From Setomelanomma holmii (lineage: Eukaryota > Ascomycota > Dothideomycetes > Pleosporales > Phaeosphaeriaceae), in assembly GCA_010015745.1 (NCBI GenBank), contig ML978279.1, positions 1 to 64,000 of the forward strand: a DNA stretch of 64,000 bases, written 5' to 3'. This document shows positions 1 through 10,434 of this stretch, in pieces (position 1 is the first letter of the stretch; every line of letters starts with the position of its first letter). The notes beneath the pieces are model-generated. The model was not told the origin of the DNA. It searched no databases and saw nothing but the letters and a program-made list of their open reading frames with translations. The translations under genes were made by a program, and so were the position numbers.

Positions 1-924
1 CATACAGAGAGTAATAATCTTGTTCTCAGAGCAGTACTGATCAAACTCTGGTGTAGCATGACTGCTGTGGCCGTCAAGGATAAGTAGTCTGTAGGCTCCT
101 GTTGTACGCGACACCGTGAGTCTGTTAAAGTAATTAATCCATGCTAAACCAAGCTCATCAGTCGTCCAGCCGTTGTCGCTGACAGCGACTGCCCAGTCTG
201 CAGGTAGGTCGCAATACCAGCTAGCTTGGTGGAGCTTCCCAGACAGGATCACAAAGGGTGAAAGACATCAGCCAGACGCGTTAATACACTCGATTGTGGT
301 GACCCAGTCGCGATTGCCTGGCTGAACGACAGTAGCTTGGCCTATCGTGTCAGAGCTAGTGACAACCTTCGACGTTGCAGCGACTCCCATCATGAACCCA
401 GTCTTGTCAAAGTTGTACTCGTCCTCTAGGAGGATGCCCCACGTCTGGCGCGTGTCCTCTACAAGCTTAAACCACGTGCTGATCCTGACAGGATCTTCAC
501 ATCTTGCCCTTTGTGAGTGGAACTTCCTGTTCCACTTTGTCTGGAGTTCTGGCTGGTTCTTGACAAAGCGTATCACCCAGTTCTTGCTAATAGGACGCGG
601 AGGAGGATCTTGGCAGCGAGTAGCGAGCAGAACGTCTGCCATTCGTTGTACGTCGATGATATGAGGCGGAAATCCTTGTTGGTCAAGCTCTAAGATCCAT
701 TGAACGAGTGACTGCTCCTCTGTAGACTGTAGCTTACGTTGGTGGACGTGGGCGACAGCCTTAGGACGTACACCTGAGAGGCGGTCTTGGAGAGTCGTGC
801 GGGGAACACAGTATAGCTGCGCAAGTCTGTACTGGCTTTTGACGCGTTGATTTTGATAGGCCTGAGAGGCAAGAAGAAGCCTGCTTTCTCTTTGAGGTGA
901 TTGAGGCTGTTGTCGTGGAGCCAT
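1..924 (-). pseudogene. pogo-type transposase (CENP-B-like HTH plus DDE_1), one nonsense codon, C-terminus off window
   Basis: From the ATG at 924 the protein begins MAPRQQPQ and has a Psq/CENP-B-like N-terminus (ESRLLLASQAYQ, SQYRLAQLYCVPRTTLQDRL). A CENP-B-type HTH follows (WILELDQQGFPPHI, RMADVLLA, NWVIRFVKNQPEL). The DDE_1 catalytic core starts at NFDKTGFMMG, carrying the first Asp. After a TGA at 268-270 the same frame continues to the left edge with FVILSGK, SDNGWTTDELGLAWI and LLILDGHSSHAT, the last carrying the second catalytic Asp. In this family a Trp often sits where the TGA is, so a single TGG-to-TGA change is the likely lesion (inference). Such enzymes cut and paste the element at TA sites. 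The third catalytic acidic residue would lie beyond position 1. Confidence 0.85.
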
Positions 925-1006
925 AGTGGTTGACGCATAGAGTAACGCGCTGGTTTTGGTGGGGCAGACGGGATGGTGGTGGAACACGTTATAACTCCAA
1001 GTACTT

Positions 1007-1030
1007 CAAACACCAAGTCAAACACCAAGT
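1007..1030. repeat. Perfect 12-bp tandem duplication
   Basis: The unit CAAACACCAAGT occurs at 1007-1018 and again at 1019-1030, between the pogo-type transposase start and the inverted repeat at 1055-1102. A related CCAAGT is also present at 997-1002. Subterminal direct repeats of this kind often serve as transposase binding sites; that role is inferred. Confidence 0.8.
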
Positions 1031-1054
1031 ATGGCATAGAAAATCTATCAAGTA

Positions 1055-1102
1055 AACAAGCAAGTCAAGTGTAGAGCCTTATACTTGCTTGACTTGCTTG
1101 TT
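1055..1102. repeat. Inverted repeat, possible pogo-element terminus
   Basis: AACAAGCAAGTCAAG (1055-1069) is matched in inverted orientation by CTTGACTTGCTTGTT (1088-1102), with an 18-nt spacer. It lies about 130 bp upstream of the transposase start codon and could be the terminal or subterminal repeat of the pogo-type element. The partner at the other end is outside the window. Confidence 0.6.
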
Positions 1103-1287
1103 GACATGTGTATTGACTGTCCTTCAGCGCGTTCATGAACATCGGAGCGAAAGGGAGAACACCAACACAAGCTATCCCACCGCTAATAGCGTCGACACGC
1201 CTCGTTCTTGAGATAGTATGATGGTACGATTTCGACCCAAAGGATAATGTCGACATGACAAGTCCGATCGGCTGTGGCAGTATCGGT

Positions 1288-2675
1288 TCAACCTTGGGTG
1301 GCCGGAGCGGCGTCCGCGATCTTTCCAGGTCTGTTCCTCTGGCAATAGTCATTGTCCTTCAACCGATAGGTGGAGTAGTCGGCATAATGAACGCCAGCCA
1401 CCTCCTTACGAATAGGGCTTGATGCCCGCCTTCGATAATACTTCCGAATACGACCGATATTCAGAGGATAGCCATTATGCGCAGCTGCTGTACTCCCATT
1501 TCTTCGCACTCCAGACCAGTGCCGGATACAGTGACCGAGAACTTCTAACCTCGGCGGGAGAATGACTGTGTCGTTTGGATAGTTTGTTCGAAGAGATGGC
1601 TTGGCATTCCTGTACTCTAGCCAGGACCTCTTTGTACCCCGTGGAAGGTATATTTCGTCGTCCTCGCGGTCAGATGGATCACCATTGGGGCCATCTATCA
1701 GTACCCTCTTATCTCCTGGCAGTGGATTCTGCCGATCTTGGAGTGACCGGAAAGCATATGTGCCGATGAAATGGCTGAGAACTGGGTCTAAGACTGCCAC
1801 GCCGCGAGAGTGAAGCGACACACAGTCAGCTCTAGCAGATCCAAATAACACTGGTCCATATCGGTTTTATACATCTGCAGGACAAGCGTATCGATAAACT
1901 CTTGCCGGAAGAAAGACGTGATGCCGAGTTGTAGTATGACGTTGTATAGGTGAATCTTAGCGTCGAGCCTTTCGGGTATTCTGATGCGAGGTAGTGGTGC
2001 TTCGCCTTTACCATTGTTATCTTTCTCTTGGACATCTTCGTCTTGATCTTCTGAAGATGTGATATGGTTCTTCCAGTGTTCCTCTATTCTTTCCAGCCAA
2101 TCGACGATGTAAGTCCCAATCTCGTGTTCTCGAATGTATGCCATATGCTTGTCCCTTTGATAACGATAATTCTTTCCTCGGTCTCGGCCTTCGGCAGTAA
2201 TACGATCATTGTTAGAGTCTCCGTAATATGCCACAAAATCGTTCCATCCCGATATAGGGTTGTCGAATGCACCGCTTGCGTGCTTTCTAGGGTAACAAAT
2301 GGGAAGATGCAGCTCGGTTTCGTCAGGGTGGTATGTAAAGAACTCCTCTGCGTACGAGGAGCACTTCATCAAGATGTCTTTGTTCAATCCTTTCGGTTTC
2401 GGTGGTATGAGTCTGGAACCTTTCCCGACGAATATTCTCTCTCCTATGAGATCGGTAGACTCACACACGTAAAGCTCTGAAAAGTCTTGTGCGTCGACAA
2501 CGATATGCACGAGCGATTTGTTTTTGAGAGGCCCTGAATTCGAATTTCTCTGCTTGACAACGTCAATCTGGTCGATATAACATTTACTCGGGTCGTCCGC
2601 ATCCCTCCGAGCGGCTTGCTCCAGATAGTCCTCATGCGCCTTGACGACTCGTCCATTTGCATGATAAAGTACCAT
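1288..2675 (-). pseudogene. Gene of unknown function, reading frame broken by a 1-nt shift
   Basis: An open frame from the ATG at 2675 (MVLYHANGRVVKAHEDYLEQ) runs 295 codons to a stop at 1788. It has protein-like composition, with motifs such as GERIFVGKGSRLIPPKPKGL, ICYPRKHASGAFDNPISGW and YRYQRDKHMAYIREHE. At about 1811-1813 the sense switches to the next frame, which continues as HSRGVAVLDPVLSHFIGTYA and PRGTKRSWLEYRNAKPSLRT to a stop at 1288. One missing C at this point would join the two. Upstream of 2675 the same frame stays open (SNSKRTLQREELI), and a further protein-like stretch up to about 3079 is in another frame, so a missing 5' exon or another break is likely. I do not recognise the family with confidence. 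No known catalytic motif is visible. Confidence 0.5.
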
Positions 2676-3079
2676 TATGAGTTCTTCCCTTTGCAGGGTC
2701 CGCTTCGAATTCGAACTTATGAAGCGACTTGGTGTATCTGGATCGTGTGGATGCTGTAGAGTGGTGCAAATGTCGAGTTACGATCGCGATTTTCTACTCT
2801 GAGTGTTGTCTTTGTTGCATCTTCGCGGAGGACAAAGAAAACGCCATAACGCCCTCGAATGCAGCGCTCGCCAATGATCCAGGATTCGTATTGTGTCGTT
2901 CCCTGATTGTGTCGAAGGAGAACAAAGAGCTGCCGATTCCCGGCAACCCCTCCAAAGGTCGAGGGCCGGCTCGCTCTGGTTTGCAGCCAAACGACATCGC
3001 GGAATTGTGGACGACATGCGCATGATGAACGATGATACCAAATATCCGTTGTGCGCTTTTCGCGTTCGTCAATGGACAA

Positions 3080-3606
3080 TGTTAAAGGAGATGTGAGAGA
3101 AGTAACGAGAAACTAACAACACCAGCATTCGAGAACCTGCCGCCGCGCCGGAAATGGCCTAGCCAGCTGCAAGGGCAATGCGCAACACAGTATGCTTAGC
3201 ACGTGCATTTGATCAAGCTGGAAGAGATTTTCTACCAGCAGGGACACTAGGATAATGGATGGAGCTGGAGAGAATTTGCAGTATTTCAAAATCAGTGTGC
3301 TGTGTGTATGGTAATGAACGTCCAGAACAATGAGACATTGGGATGGAGATAGGCACTGTACAGTTGCATGATGGGCAAAGACTCAGGTAGATGGGGATGA
3401 TTATCATTCCAGGATTGCTGAATACTCAAGTAATGTAAGTTTATAGCTTTACTGATTAGTCGAGTGGTCTGTGAATGGTCTGGGTACCGGTCCAGCTACA
3501 GCTACCTCCTGACTACCAAGCGAAGAGGATCTGCACCTTACCCACGCTAGTCCGCTCAGACAGAACGTCGACACTTGGTTCTTTACACGAATCTCCCATG
3601 TATCAA
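3080..3606. other. Intergenic, no gene seen
   Basis: About 0.5 kb between the 3' end of the zinc-knuckle pseudogene and the broken unknown gene. All frames are short and interrupted, and no RNA gene or repeat was recognised. Confidence 0.5.
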
Positions 3607-5047
3607 TCAGATGATGAGACCTGTGCGCGTCATCTCACCCGCGCGAACCTCACGATCACAAGTACGGATGCCTTCGCCGTTGCCAGTGACCTGAATGGGC
3701 TCGAAGCTGCGCGCACGCTGTGTACGATGGGATCCGGGTGCCGACACGCTGGGCTTCGAAGACTTGCCGCCACGTGTGTCCCGAGCCAAGGAATAATCGC
3801 GTGCAAGATGGCCAGTCTCCTTGCAGTTGTAGCAGACCGGCGACGAAGAACGCTGGCTCTTGTTGGCTGGTGCTTCAACCGCCGCTGAGCAACTGCGGGA
3901 GAGGTGACTTGAATCACCGCAATTGAAACATCGAGCAGTCTTAGTTGTCTGTGTCGGGAGAGGTGCCTGAGCAGTCTTACTAGCAGAATCGTTCGGTGCA
4001 TGCTGAACTTGCTGACACTCTCGAGCGAAGTGACCGACGTTGTCGCACTCATAGCACTTGACGCCGATTCGAAACGGGAGTGTTTTGTCTGCAGGGCTTG
4101 AATAGACATCTTGGGCGCCTGAACAACCCTGAACTTCGACCGTCGGGTTCTTGTCCTTCTGTTTCCTAAGTCCCCGCTTCGTATTCTCGGAGGCGGAGAC
4201 GCGGTGGGTGCCAGTGGACGACGCTACCATTTCGCCGACGGACTGCGTGGTGTTGTTGCGAGCGTTGGCCACCATCTGATAGAAATTCTTTGACCACATG
4301 ACCTGCGGGTTTGTGGTCTTCTCGTAGTATTCCTTGCCGAGCTTGACGCGGTGAGCGAGCAGATTCTGGATAGCCTTTCCAAGCGCATCTTCGAAGCCTG
4401 GATCGGATCGGGCAAGCTCCATATACGCCGTGTAGTGGCACGCCAAGGATTAACCATCTCATGGGCAAGGACTTCAACCGAGTAGTCGAATAGCGGTGGA
4501 ATCTTGGCTGCAAACATCATGATGTCGTTGACGGCGGGGAGCGAAGTACGGTACTTGCCCTTGAGCCGACCGACAATACGGCCCATCAGGGGCGCGTAAT
4601 GCAGAAAGGCGCAGTGTGTGTAAAGCAAGACTAGCTGGTCGAGAGACAGCGCCTCGAATGTGTCCGCGCCTTCGCCATCAGACTCGCCTCCTTGCGCATG
4701 TACTTTTAGATCCAACGGATCTGCTCTCGAGAACCATTGGGGATGCACCTGAGCGTCGTTAGTATTTCTTCCAAGTGTAGACTGAGCACATTGCTTACAA
4801 GTTGACAGCCTTATCGTCAATGAGCTTCTTCTTTGCCCACGGCGAGAAGTGAGCTAGCAACTTGATGGAAACACCCTCAATGCCGATGATGGGATCGCCT
4901 TTTGGTCCAATGACAACGTTCGTCTTTGGTCCCTTCTTCAGCCTACTGAACTTGTTAGTACACTGCGATAACCTAGTCATAGGAGATGCCGGGCATAGAG
5001 GACACTTACTCGACAAGCTGTGATGGTGTTAGGTACCGAGAAGGCAT
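3607..5047 (-). pseudogene. BTB-like plus CCHC zinc-knuckle protein gene, several frame lesions
   Basis: Exon 1 (5010-5047) starts MPSRYLTPSQLVE. Intron 1 is 4943-5009 (GTAAGT..TAG), exon 2 is 4799-4942, intron 2 is 4749-4798, and the rest is one long exon. Residues about 20-75 (VVIGPKGDPIIGIEGVSIKL, LLAHFSPWAKKKLID) resemble a BTB/POZ fold. The middle part reads FEALSLDQLVLLYTHCAFLH and LMGRIVGRLKGKY. The C-terminal half has zinc knuckles CYECDNVGHFAREC, CFNCGDSSHLSRSC and CYNCKETGHLARDY; the third has Tyr in place of its last Cys. After the well-fitting CIPNGSREQIRWI a TAA follows at 4706-4708. Frame changes are then needed near 4687 and near 4443, each equivalent to one missing G in a short run. 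The two introns are canonical, so this was or is a host gene. The alternative, a retrotransposon gag, is less likely because no protease or reverse transcriptase is nearby. Confidence 0.6.
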
Positions 5048-5586
5048 CTTCTGCCGTGAGATTGTGGCCAGGTTGGCGGTGTCCGTCGTGTTAGGAGCAA
5101 TAATGTCTGCTGTACGTGTAGTTGCGCAGAGGGTTGAGACGTAGTTGACTTTCAGAAGTTGACAGCTGACCCTTTGTGCAGAAGGAAACAGCGAGGGCGA
5201 GGGAGGCGGAGTTTATATAGTGAGAGGCGCTGAGGACCTAGCGGGCACGGTCCAAGTGAGATGCTGCAGTGAATCATTTTATGCGTGACCGAGGCGAGAG
5301 ATCCGAATGGAAGCAATCGATGCTGGGGAGCGACTGATCAATGGCTACGCGTGGGCGAGGCACGTGTATCGTCGAAAGCAAGAGGTCCTCATCCGTACTA
5401 GATCTCCAGCTGGATGTCAGTGGCCCACTATCAATGTGCGACGGGACAGTACCAAAGGAGCGGTCACGTGTGGGCCGCGCTTTCCCGTCCGGGCGTTGAC
5501 CTGCAGTCCTGTAGCTGCGCGAGAACGTCCCGACGACTTCGTCTCTGACAACACGCAAGGTCTCTCACTTACTTTCATGAGCAGAA
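5048..5586. promoter_or_regulatory. Shared upstream region of two divergent genes
   Basis: A gene-free 0.54-kb interval lies between the zinc-knuckle pseudogene (minus) and the conserved unknown gene (plus). It contains one good TATA box for the minus-strand gene (5212-5219). No other element could be assigned. Confidence 0.5.
5212..5219 (-). promoter_or_regulatory. TATA box of the zinc-knuckle gene
   Basis: TATATAAA on the minus strand, about 165 nt upstream of the MPSRYL start codon at 5047 and therefore placed for transcription of that gene. It is a perfect consensus match, which is uncommon in the other intergenic regions I inspected here. Confidence 0.5.
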
Positions 5587-7069
5587 ATGCCCTCCTTCCG
5601 CAGCATCAACATCGCACTGCACTCGCAGTTCGACGTCCAGACACTGCCCGAATTCTACCCGCTTCCACCTGAACATTACATTTCGCCGGGCATTTGCTGC
5701 GCGGCTCCACAGCTGGTTGACGATGCCACCTCAACATGCACTGTCTATATTCCCACAGTGCCTGGAAGTACGTTCTGGATCAGCTACTCCATCTCGCCAC
5801 CCGTGCCAGAGGGTCATCACTTTCTCTTCAAGCTATACATCAATGGCGCACACATATTGAGCTGGTCAACCGGTAAAGACGCGGACTGGAGAGGAAAGAC
5901 CATGTTTGGATTGTATGAGCGTTCAGAAACCGAGGAAGGTAAACCAAAGGTTGAGAAGAGGGTGCTGTGCTTCACCTCACCTAGCAACCTTGCTTCGGGC
6001 TGGGATGTCCAAGACCTGTTCGACGAGAGAGCGTGTATGGAGATCAAAGTGCACAGAGCGCACGGAAGAAAGAGGATAGAGCGGGAACTGCAAGACTTCA
6101 ATCAGACGGAGCACGCGCGCAACGCGAAGGGCATTAGGTGAGGCATCTGCGTGGCAAGGGACGGACTTTTGCTGACGGAACAGCCTCGTAAATGCAGGAC
6201 GTGTCAACTCGGAACAGCCAAAGCGCTTCTACAAGTTCGCCCTCATCGACCCAGGCAACCAGCCGTTTGCGACGTTCAGATACCTGTACCGCAGCTGGGA
6301 TCAGCTGCGGTATCTTGGCCTACTGGACGACGAGTCCGGCGAAGAAAATGACATCTCGGTCATCGAGCCCGGTGCGGATACATCTTCTGGTGATGAAGGC
6401 AGGGGCACACGTACCTCGATCAAAGACACGGACGACGTCTTTTACCAGTGCGGCGACAGCGCAAGTGAGATACAAACATACCATGCGTCATTTACAGGCC
6501 ATGATCCGACGGGTTCAATTTCGATGAGAAGTGCGGCGAGACACAGCCCGCATGCCATTGAGACAGTACAGCCTTCAACAACAGAGGAGACACAACCCCG
6601 GTTGAGCAGCTCAGAACGTCTGCGTGCCTATATTCCACGCGGTGCACCCGATGCCGGCACGGAAGCATTGGGTGGCCAAGCTGACGAGCAGACACAACAG
6701 CGCCAAAGCGGCATGCGCACACCGACGCAGTCCTACCGCTTGTCGATACCACCATCTGTGAGACTCAATCCCACAGAGCAAACGATCAGGCCACTACCCA
6801 CAGCACCACAGAAGTCCGACTCTTCCTCAACAGCATATTGTCCACACCCAGCCTATCCTATCGAGAATTGGAGGGTGCGCACTCGGAGTCCCGTAAAATC
6901 GGTCCGCGATGGCATCTCGACACCACCACTGGAAAAGGATGGGGAGCAGGGCACCAGAGCTTCATCGCTGATGAGCGTGATCACGTCGACGTGGAAGCGG
7001 CGTGGTACTCCGAGCTCAGAGCGCCACAAAAGCGCAGAGGGAAGACGCAGTGCTCGGAGCGAAGCTTGA
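5587..7069 (+). CDS. Conserved ascomycete protein of unknown function (478 aa, two exons)
   Basis: Exon 1 is 5587-6137, the intron is 6138-6183 (GTGAGG..CAG, 46 nt, phase 2) and exon 2 is 6184-7069. The first 230 residues are compact and look like a beta-rich globular domain, with VPGSTFWISYSISPPVPEGH, FKLYINGAHILSWSTGKD, KTMFGLYER and VEKRVLCFTSP. After the splice come LVNAGRVNSEQPKRFYKFAL and FATFRYLYRSWDQLRYLGLL. The remainder is low-complexity, rich in Ser, Thr, Pro and Arg, and probably disordered. There is no signal peptide or membrane segment. The pattern matches my memory of a widespread uncharacterised ascomycete family, but I cannot assign a function. It is the first intact gene from the left and lies 400 bp upstream of the glutaminase on the same strand. 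Confidence 0.8.
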
Positions 7070-7469
7070 CAGATAACATACTTGCAAAAGAAGCCTTCGT
7101 GTGTGTATGCAGCTGGTCATATGCGCGCATGAACAAGAGCGGCTGCTAGGGTGATGTCGAGGAAGGACGATCTTGCGACGGTCATTGTCCGACATGAGAC
7201 GGGACGCTTGGGGGCGACGCAAGGCACCAGGCGACCATTGGCCGGCTCCACACAACCCCGCAAGCTGCAGCTCCCCCAGCCTCGAGCTACCCTGGCCGCC
7301 CATCCAGCTGATGATGCGTCCATAGCTCTCCATAGCTCCAGCATTGCGCATGCGCATGTACAGTTGACACAAACCACTGGTTCTTCGTTGTGCACATAAA
7401 GAGCATTGTCTCCTTTTGTTCTGTTCCATTGCTTGAGCGCGTGTGCGTAACGCAGCATTGATTGGCACG
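7070..7469. other. Intergenic, upstream region of the glutaminase gene
   Basis: Four hundred bases with no supported gene. It must carry the 3' end of the upstream gene and the glutaminase promoter. A small alternating GCGCATGCGCAT tract at 7346-7357 is the only visible feature. Confidence 0.4.
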
Positions 7470-10014
7470 ATGCCGTCGCTCGCCCTCACTGTCGCAGCGC
7501 TGCTGGCAGGCGCTGCACAAGCCTCGACCCTCACGCCGCCAGTGCTCCCGCTGATGGTGCGCAATCCATATCTGAGTACCTGGCTGCAGAATGCGCGCAA
7601 AGAGCCGTGGAGCAAATGGCCCATGTTCTGGACTGGTGCTGAAGTAGGCCGCCACTGCGCTCGTCGTGGAGCTTCATACGTGGTTCCCATGCTCACTGTG
7701 CAATCTAGCTTGGCTTCGGCGTGCTCGCGTCTCTTCCGGAGACGAAAGAAGTGTTCCCGCTGCTCGGTCGGCCTCACGATTCGCTAGAGCACGATGGCAA
7801 AGAGTCAGTCTCCTACCCCAGCTGCTACGCCCCTCTCTGAACCTCACTCCTAGCTACACAGTCGCATATCCAGCCTACAAGGGTGCCAAGTACGACGCCT
7901 CCACGACGAACCTCACGTACTCGCTCCGGGCGCCGAAAGACCTTACCGCTGCCAAAGATGTCGAGATCACCCTCTCGTTTCTCTCCCCTGTAACGCCTAC
8001 ATCGACTCTGCGACAGGCCCTCCCAGCGGCATATCTGGCCATCTACGTCGAGGGAAGCTTCGACGTCAACATATACGTCGACGTCAACGGGCAGTGGGTC
8101 AGTGGAAAGCAGGAGAGCCTCATAGAGTGGAGCCTAGCTGAGCAGCGTGGCTCGAGAGAGGGTGTGAAAACATGGATGGTGAAGAGACAGGTGGAACAGA
8201 TTTTCACTGAAACCGACGACCAGTCTGAATGGGGTCAGCTGCACTTCACTGGCCCAGGAAGCGCTCATCATGAATCTGGCACGTCTTCGCAACTTCGTCA
8301 GAGGTTTGCTCGGACTGGGTCGCTTCAAAATACCATGGACGACAAATTCCGCGCCATCATGGACGAAGAACCAGTATTTGCGTACGCAAAGTCATTCAAC
8401 TTGTCCAAGACTTCCAATGCCGCGGCGGTCTCCCAGGCTAGCGCTTTGTTCACTATTGCGCACATCCAAGATCCAGTCGTCCAATATGCCTCTGCACGTG
8501 GCTTAACCTTCATGCGACCTCTGTGGAAGTCGTGGTTTCCTGAAGACGCTAACCTGATTCAGTTCCACTATCGAGATTTCGACTCGGCCAGCGAACTGGC
8601 TGGCAATTATTCAGAGCAGCTGCGCATCGATGCTTATGAATCTGGCTCCACGAATTACGTTGACATTGTCGCTTTGTCCGCACGGCAGGCTATGGGTGCG
8701 ACGAGCTTTTCAGGCACAGCAGAGAATCCACTTCTCTTCCTGAAAGAGATATCCTCGAACGGCAACTCTCAAACTGTCGATGTTATCTTCCCGGCATTCC
8801 CATTTTTCCTCTATACTCAGCCGAAATGGCTGGCCTACCTACTCGAACCACTCCTCGAGCACCAGCTAAGTGGGCAGTATCCCAACAAATACTCTATGCA
8901 CGACCTCGGCGCCCACTTCCCGAATCTCACAGGGCACGCGGATGGGAGGGATGAGTATATGCCTGTCGAAGAGTGCGGTGATATGCTCATCATGGGCCTG
9001 GCCTTGGTCAACTCGCTCACCTACAGCTCCGATTCTGAAGCCCAGTCAGTTTGGTCTACTGTAGGGAACAAGACTGACCTCCAGGACGGAGCCAACCCTT
9101 TCGCGTTGCAGACGCACGAGGGAGTGGATTACCTCGACGATACCTGGGGTGGCGACGCAAAGGGTATCAAGCAAGCAAAGAAGTGGCTTGAAGGTAGCTA
9201 CGACCTGTGGAAGCAGTGGACAGGCTATCTCGTCGAGGATGCACTCGAGCCCCACAATCAGCTGTGCACTGATGACTTTGCGGGGTGGCTTCCACTGCAA
9301 ACTAATCTAGCCTTGAAAGGTATCATCGGTATCAAAGCCTTCAGCGAGTTAGCTGATCTCCTCGATCGACCAGGCGACGCAAAACACTACCGCAACATAT
9401 CCGAAACCTATATCAAGAAATGGGAAGAGTACGGGATCTCTCGTGATGGCTCACACGCCAAACTCGCGTACGATTGGTATGGCAGCTGGACCACCCTATA
9501 CTCCCTGTATGCGGATGCTGTTCTGTGCTTCCATCCTTCTCTTACGAATGCATCCACTACCTCCCCGCAACGTTTTGCCATTGGCGGGGGTTCCGCTCAG
9601 AAGCCTTTGATATCGCAGAAGTCCGGCGGCCGCACACCTATCACATCGGACTTGATTTCATCTAAGATCTATAAAATGCAGTCAGATTGGTACTCTGCCG
9701 TTATGCAAAAGTACGGGCTTCCCCTCGACTCACGCCATCTCTACACTAAATCCGACTGGGAGTTCGAAGCTGCGGCTGTGGCGAGCAAGAGAGTGCGATC
9801 AGAAATTCTCGATCGAGTAGCTTTGTGGTTGAATGAGACAGTTACGGATCGTCCATTCACAGACCTGTATGTTACTGAGGGTGAGGGAGGATTCCCAGGG
9901 CCCTGGTTCTTCGCAAGACCGGTAGTCGGAGGGCACTTCGCCTTCTTGACACTGGAAAGGGCTTGTGGCGGACAATTTAAGGGCGTGCAGGCATTCCTGG
10001 ACGAGGAGGTTTAG
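7470..10014 (+). CDS. gtaA: Secreted GtaA-type glutaminase
   Basis: Three exons: 7470-7643, 7709-7803 and 7854-10014, with introns 7644-7708 (GTAGGC..TAG) and 7804-7853 (GTCAGT..TAG). The product has 809 residues. The ATG at 7470 gives a signal peptide (MPSLALTVAALLAGAAQA); an in-frame GTG further upstream is not needed. Family landmarks follow in order: PLMVRNPYLSTWL, LLGRPHDSLEHDGK, KYDASTTNLTYSL, SPVTPTSTLRQALPAAYLAI, YVDVNGQWVSG, MPVEECGDMLIMGLALVNSL, CTDDFAGWLPLQTNLALKGI, AYDWYGSWTTLYSLYADAVL, and near the C-terminus PWFFARPVVGGHFAFLTLER. These match the DUF4964/DUF5127/DUF4965/DUF1793 arrangement of fungal GtaA, which hydrolyses extracellular L-glutamine to glutamate and ammonia. At about 810 residues it is longer than the usual roughly 690, partly through extra sequence after residue 160. 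The frame is intact. Confidence 0.9.
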
Positions 10015-10434
10015 AGTATTGTACACCTGACATAGCACACGAGCAAAACGTGTTGTTAATTAGGGATGACGGCAATACCTGCATGGTTCCTTGGCAGCGA
10101 AGACATCGGTTTGACGTTATCTCTCGCATCTTCTCGCAATACAGTACACCCGAAGTCTATTCGAGCCATCTTCTCAGCTCAACTTCACCATACCCCAATA
10201 GGCATGGTAGGTGGCTGTCTAACGATAGTCCGGATTAGATTAGCGAAAACCTTAGCCCTCGATCTATGACAACATGCACCCAGCCACACGGGTCTACAAT
10301 CTTTTGTTCCCCGAAAACACCAAACTTCAAGCCACGTCAGATCAATGTTGTGGTCTACGAACTTATATTGACGGGCCTTGCACGCCGTTTCTCATTCCCA
10401 TTTCAATCATTCAAACCTTGATAACCAAATCAAA
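10015..10434. other. Intergenic, upstream region of the photolyase gene
   Basis: No gene is visible in this 420-bp stretch. It includes the glutaminase 3' flank and the photolyase/cryptochrome promoter. Confidence 0.4.

Larger units (their letters stand above)
1..1104 (-). mobile_element. pogo/Fot1-type DNA transposon, partial (cut by left window edge)
   Basis: The segment carries a minus-strand DDE transposase of the Tc1/mariner-pogo superfamily, followed at its 5' side by repeats typical of an element end. An inverted repeat (arms 1055-1069 and 1088-1102) and a 12-bp tandem duplication (1007-1030) lie just upstream of the transposase. The exact terminus and a TA target duplication cannot be fixed because the other end lies outside the window. 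The right boundary at about 1104 is therefore approximate. Confidence 0.7.

Noticed and set aside
3607..4446. Zinc-knuckle region as a retrotransposon gag
   Set aside because: Canonical introns and a TATA box lie upstream, and no protease, integrase, reverse transcriptase or LTR is present nearby.
7797..7861. GC-AG intron or frameshift in the glutaminase gene
   Set aside because: A canonical GT-AG intron at 7804-7853 (GTCAGT..TAG) restores the frame and the family sequence, so no exception is needed.
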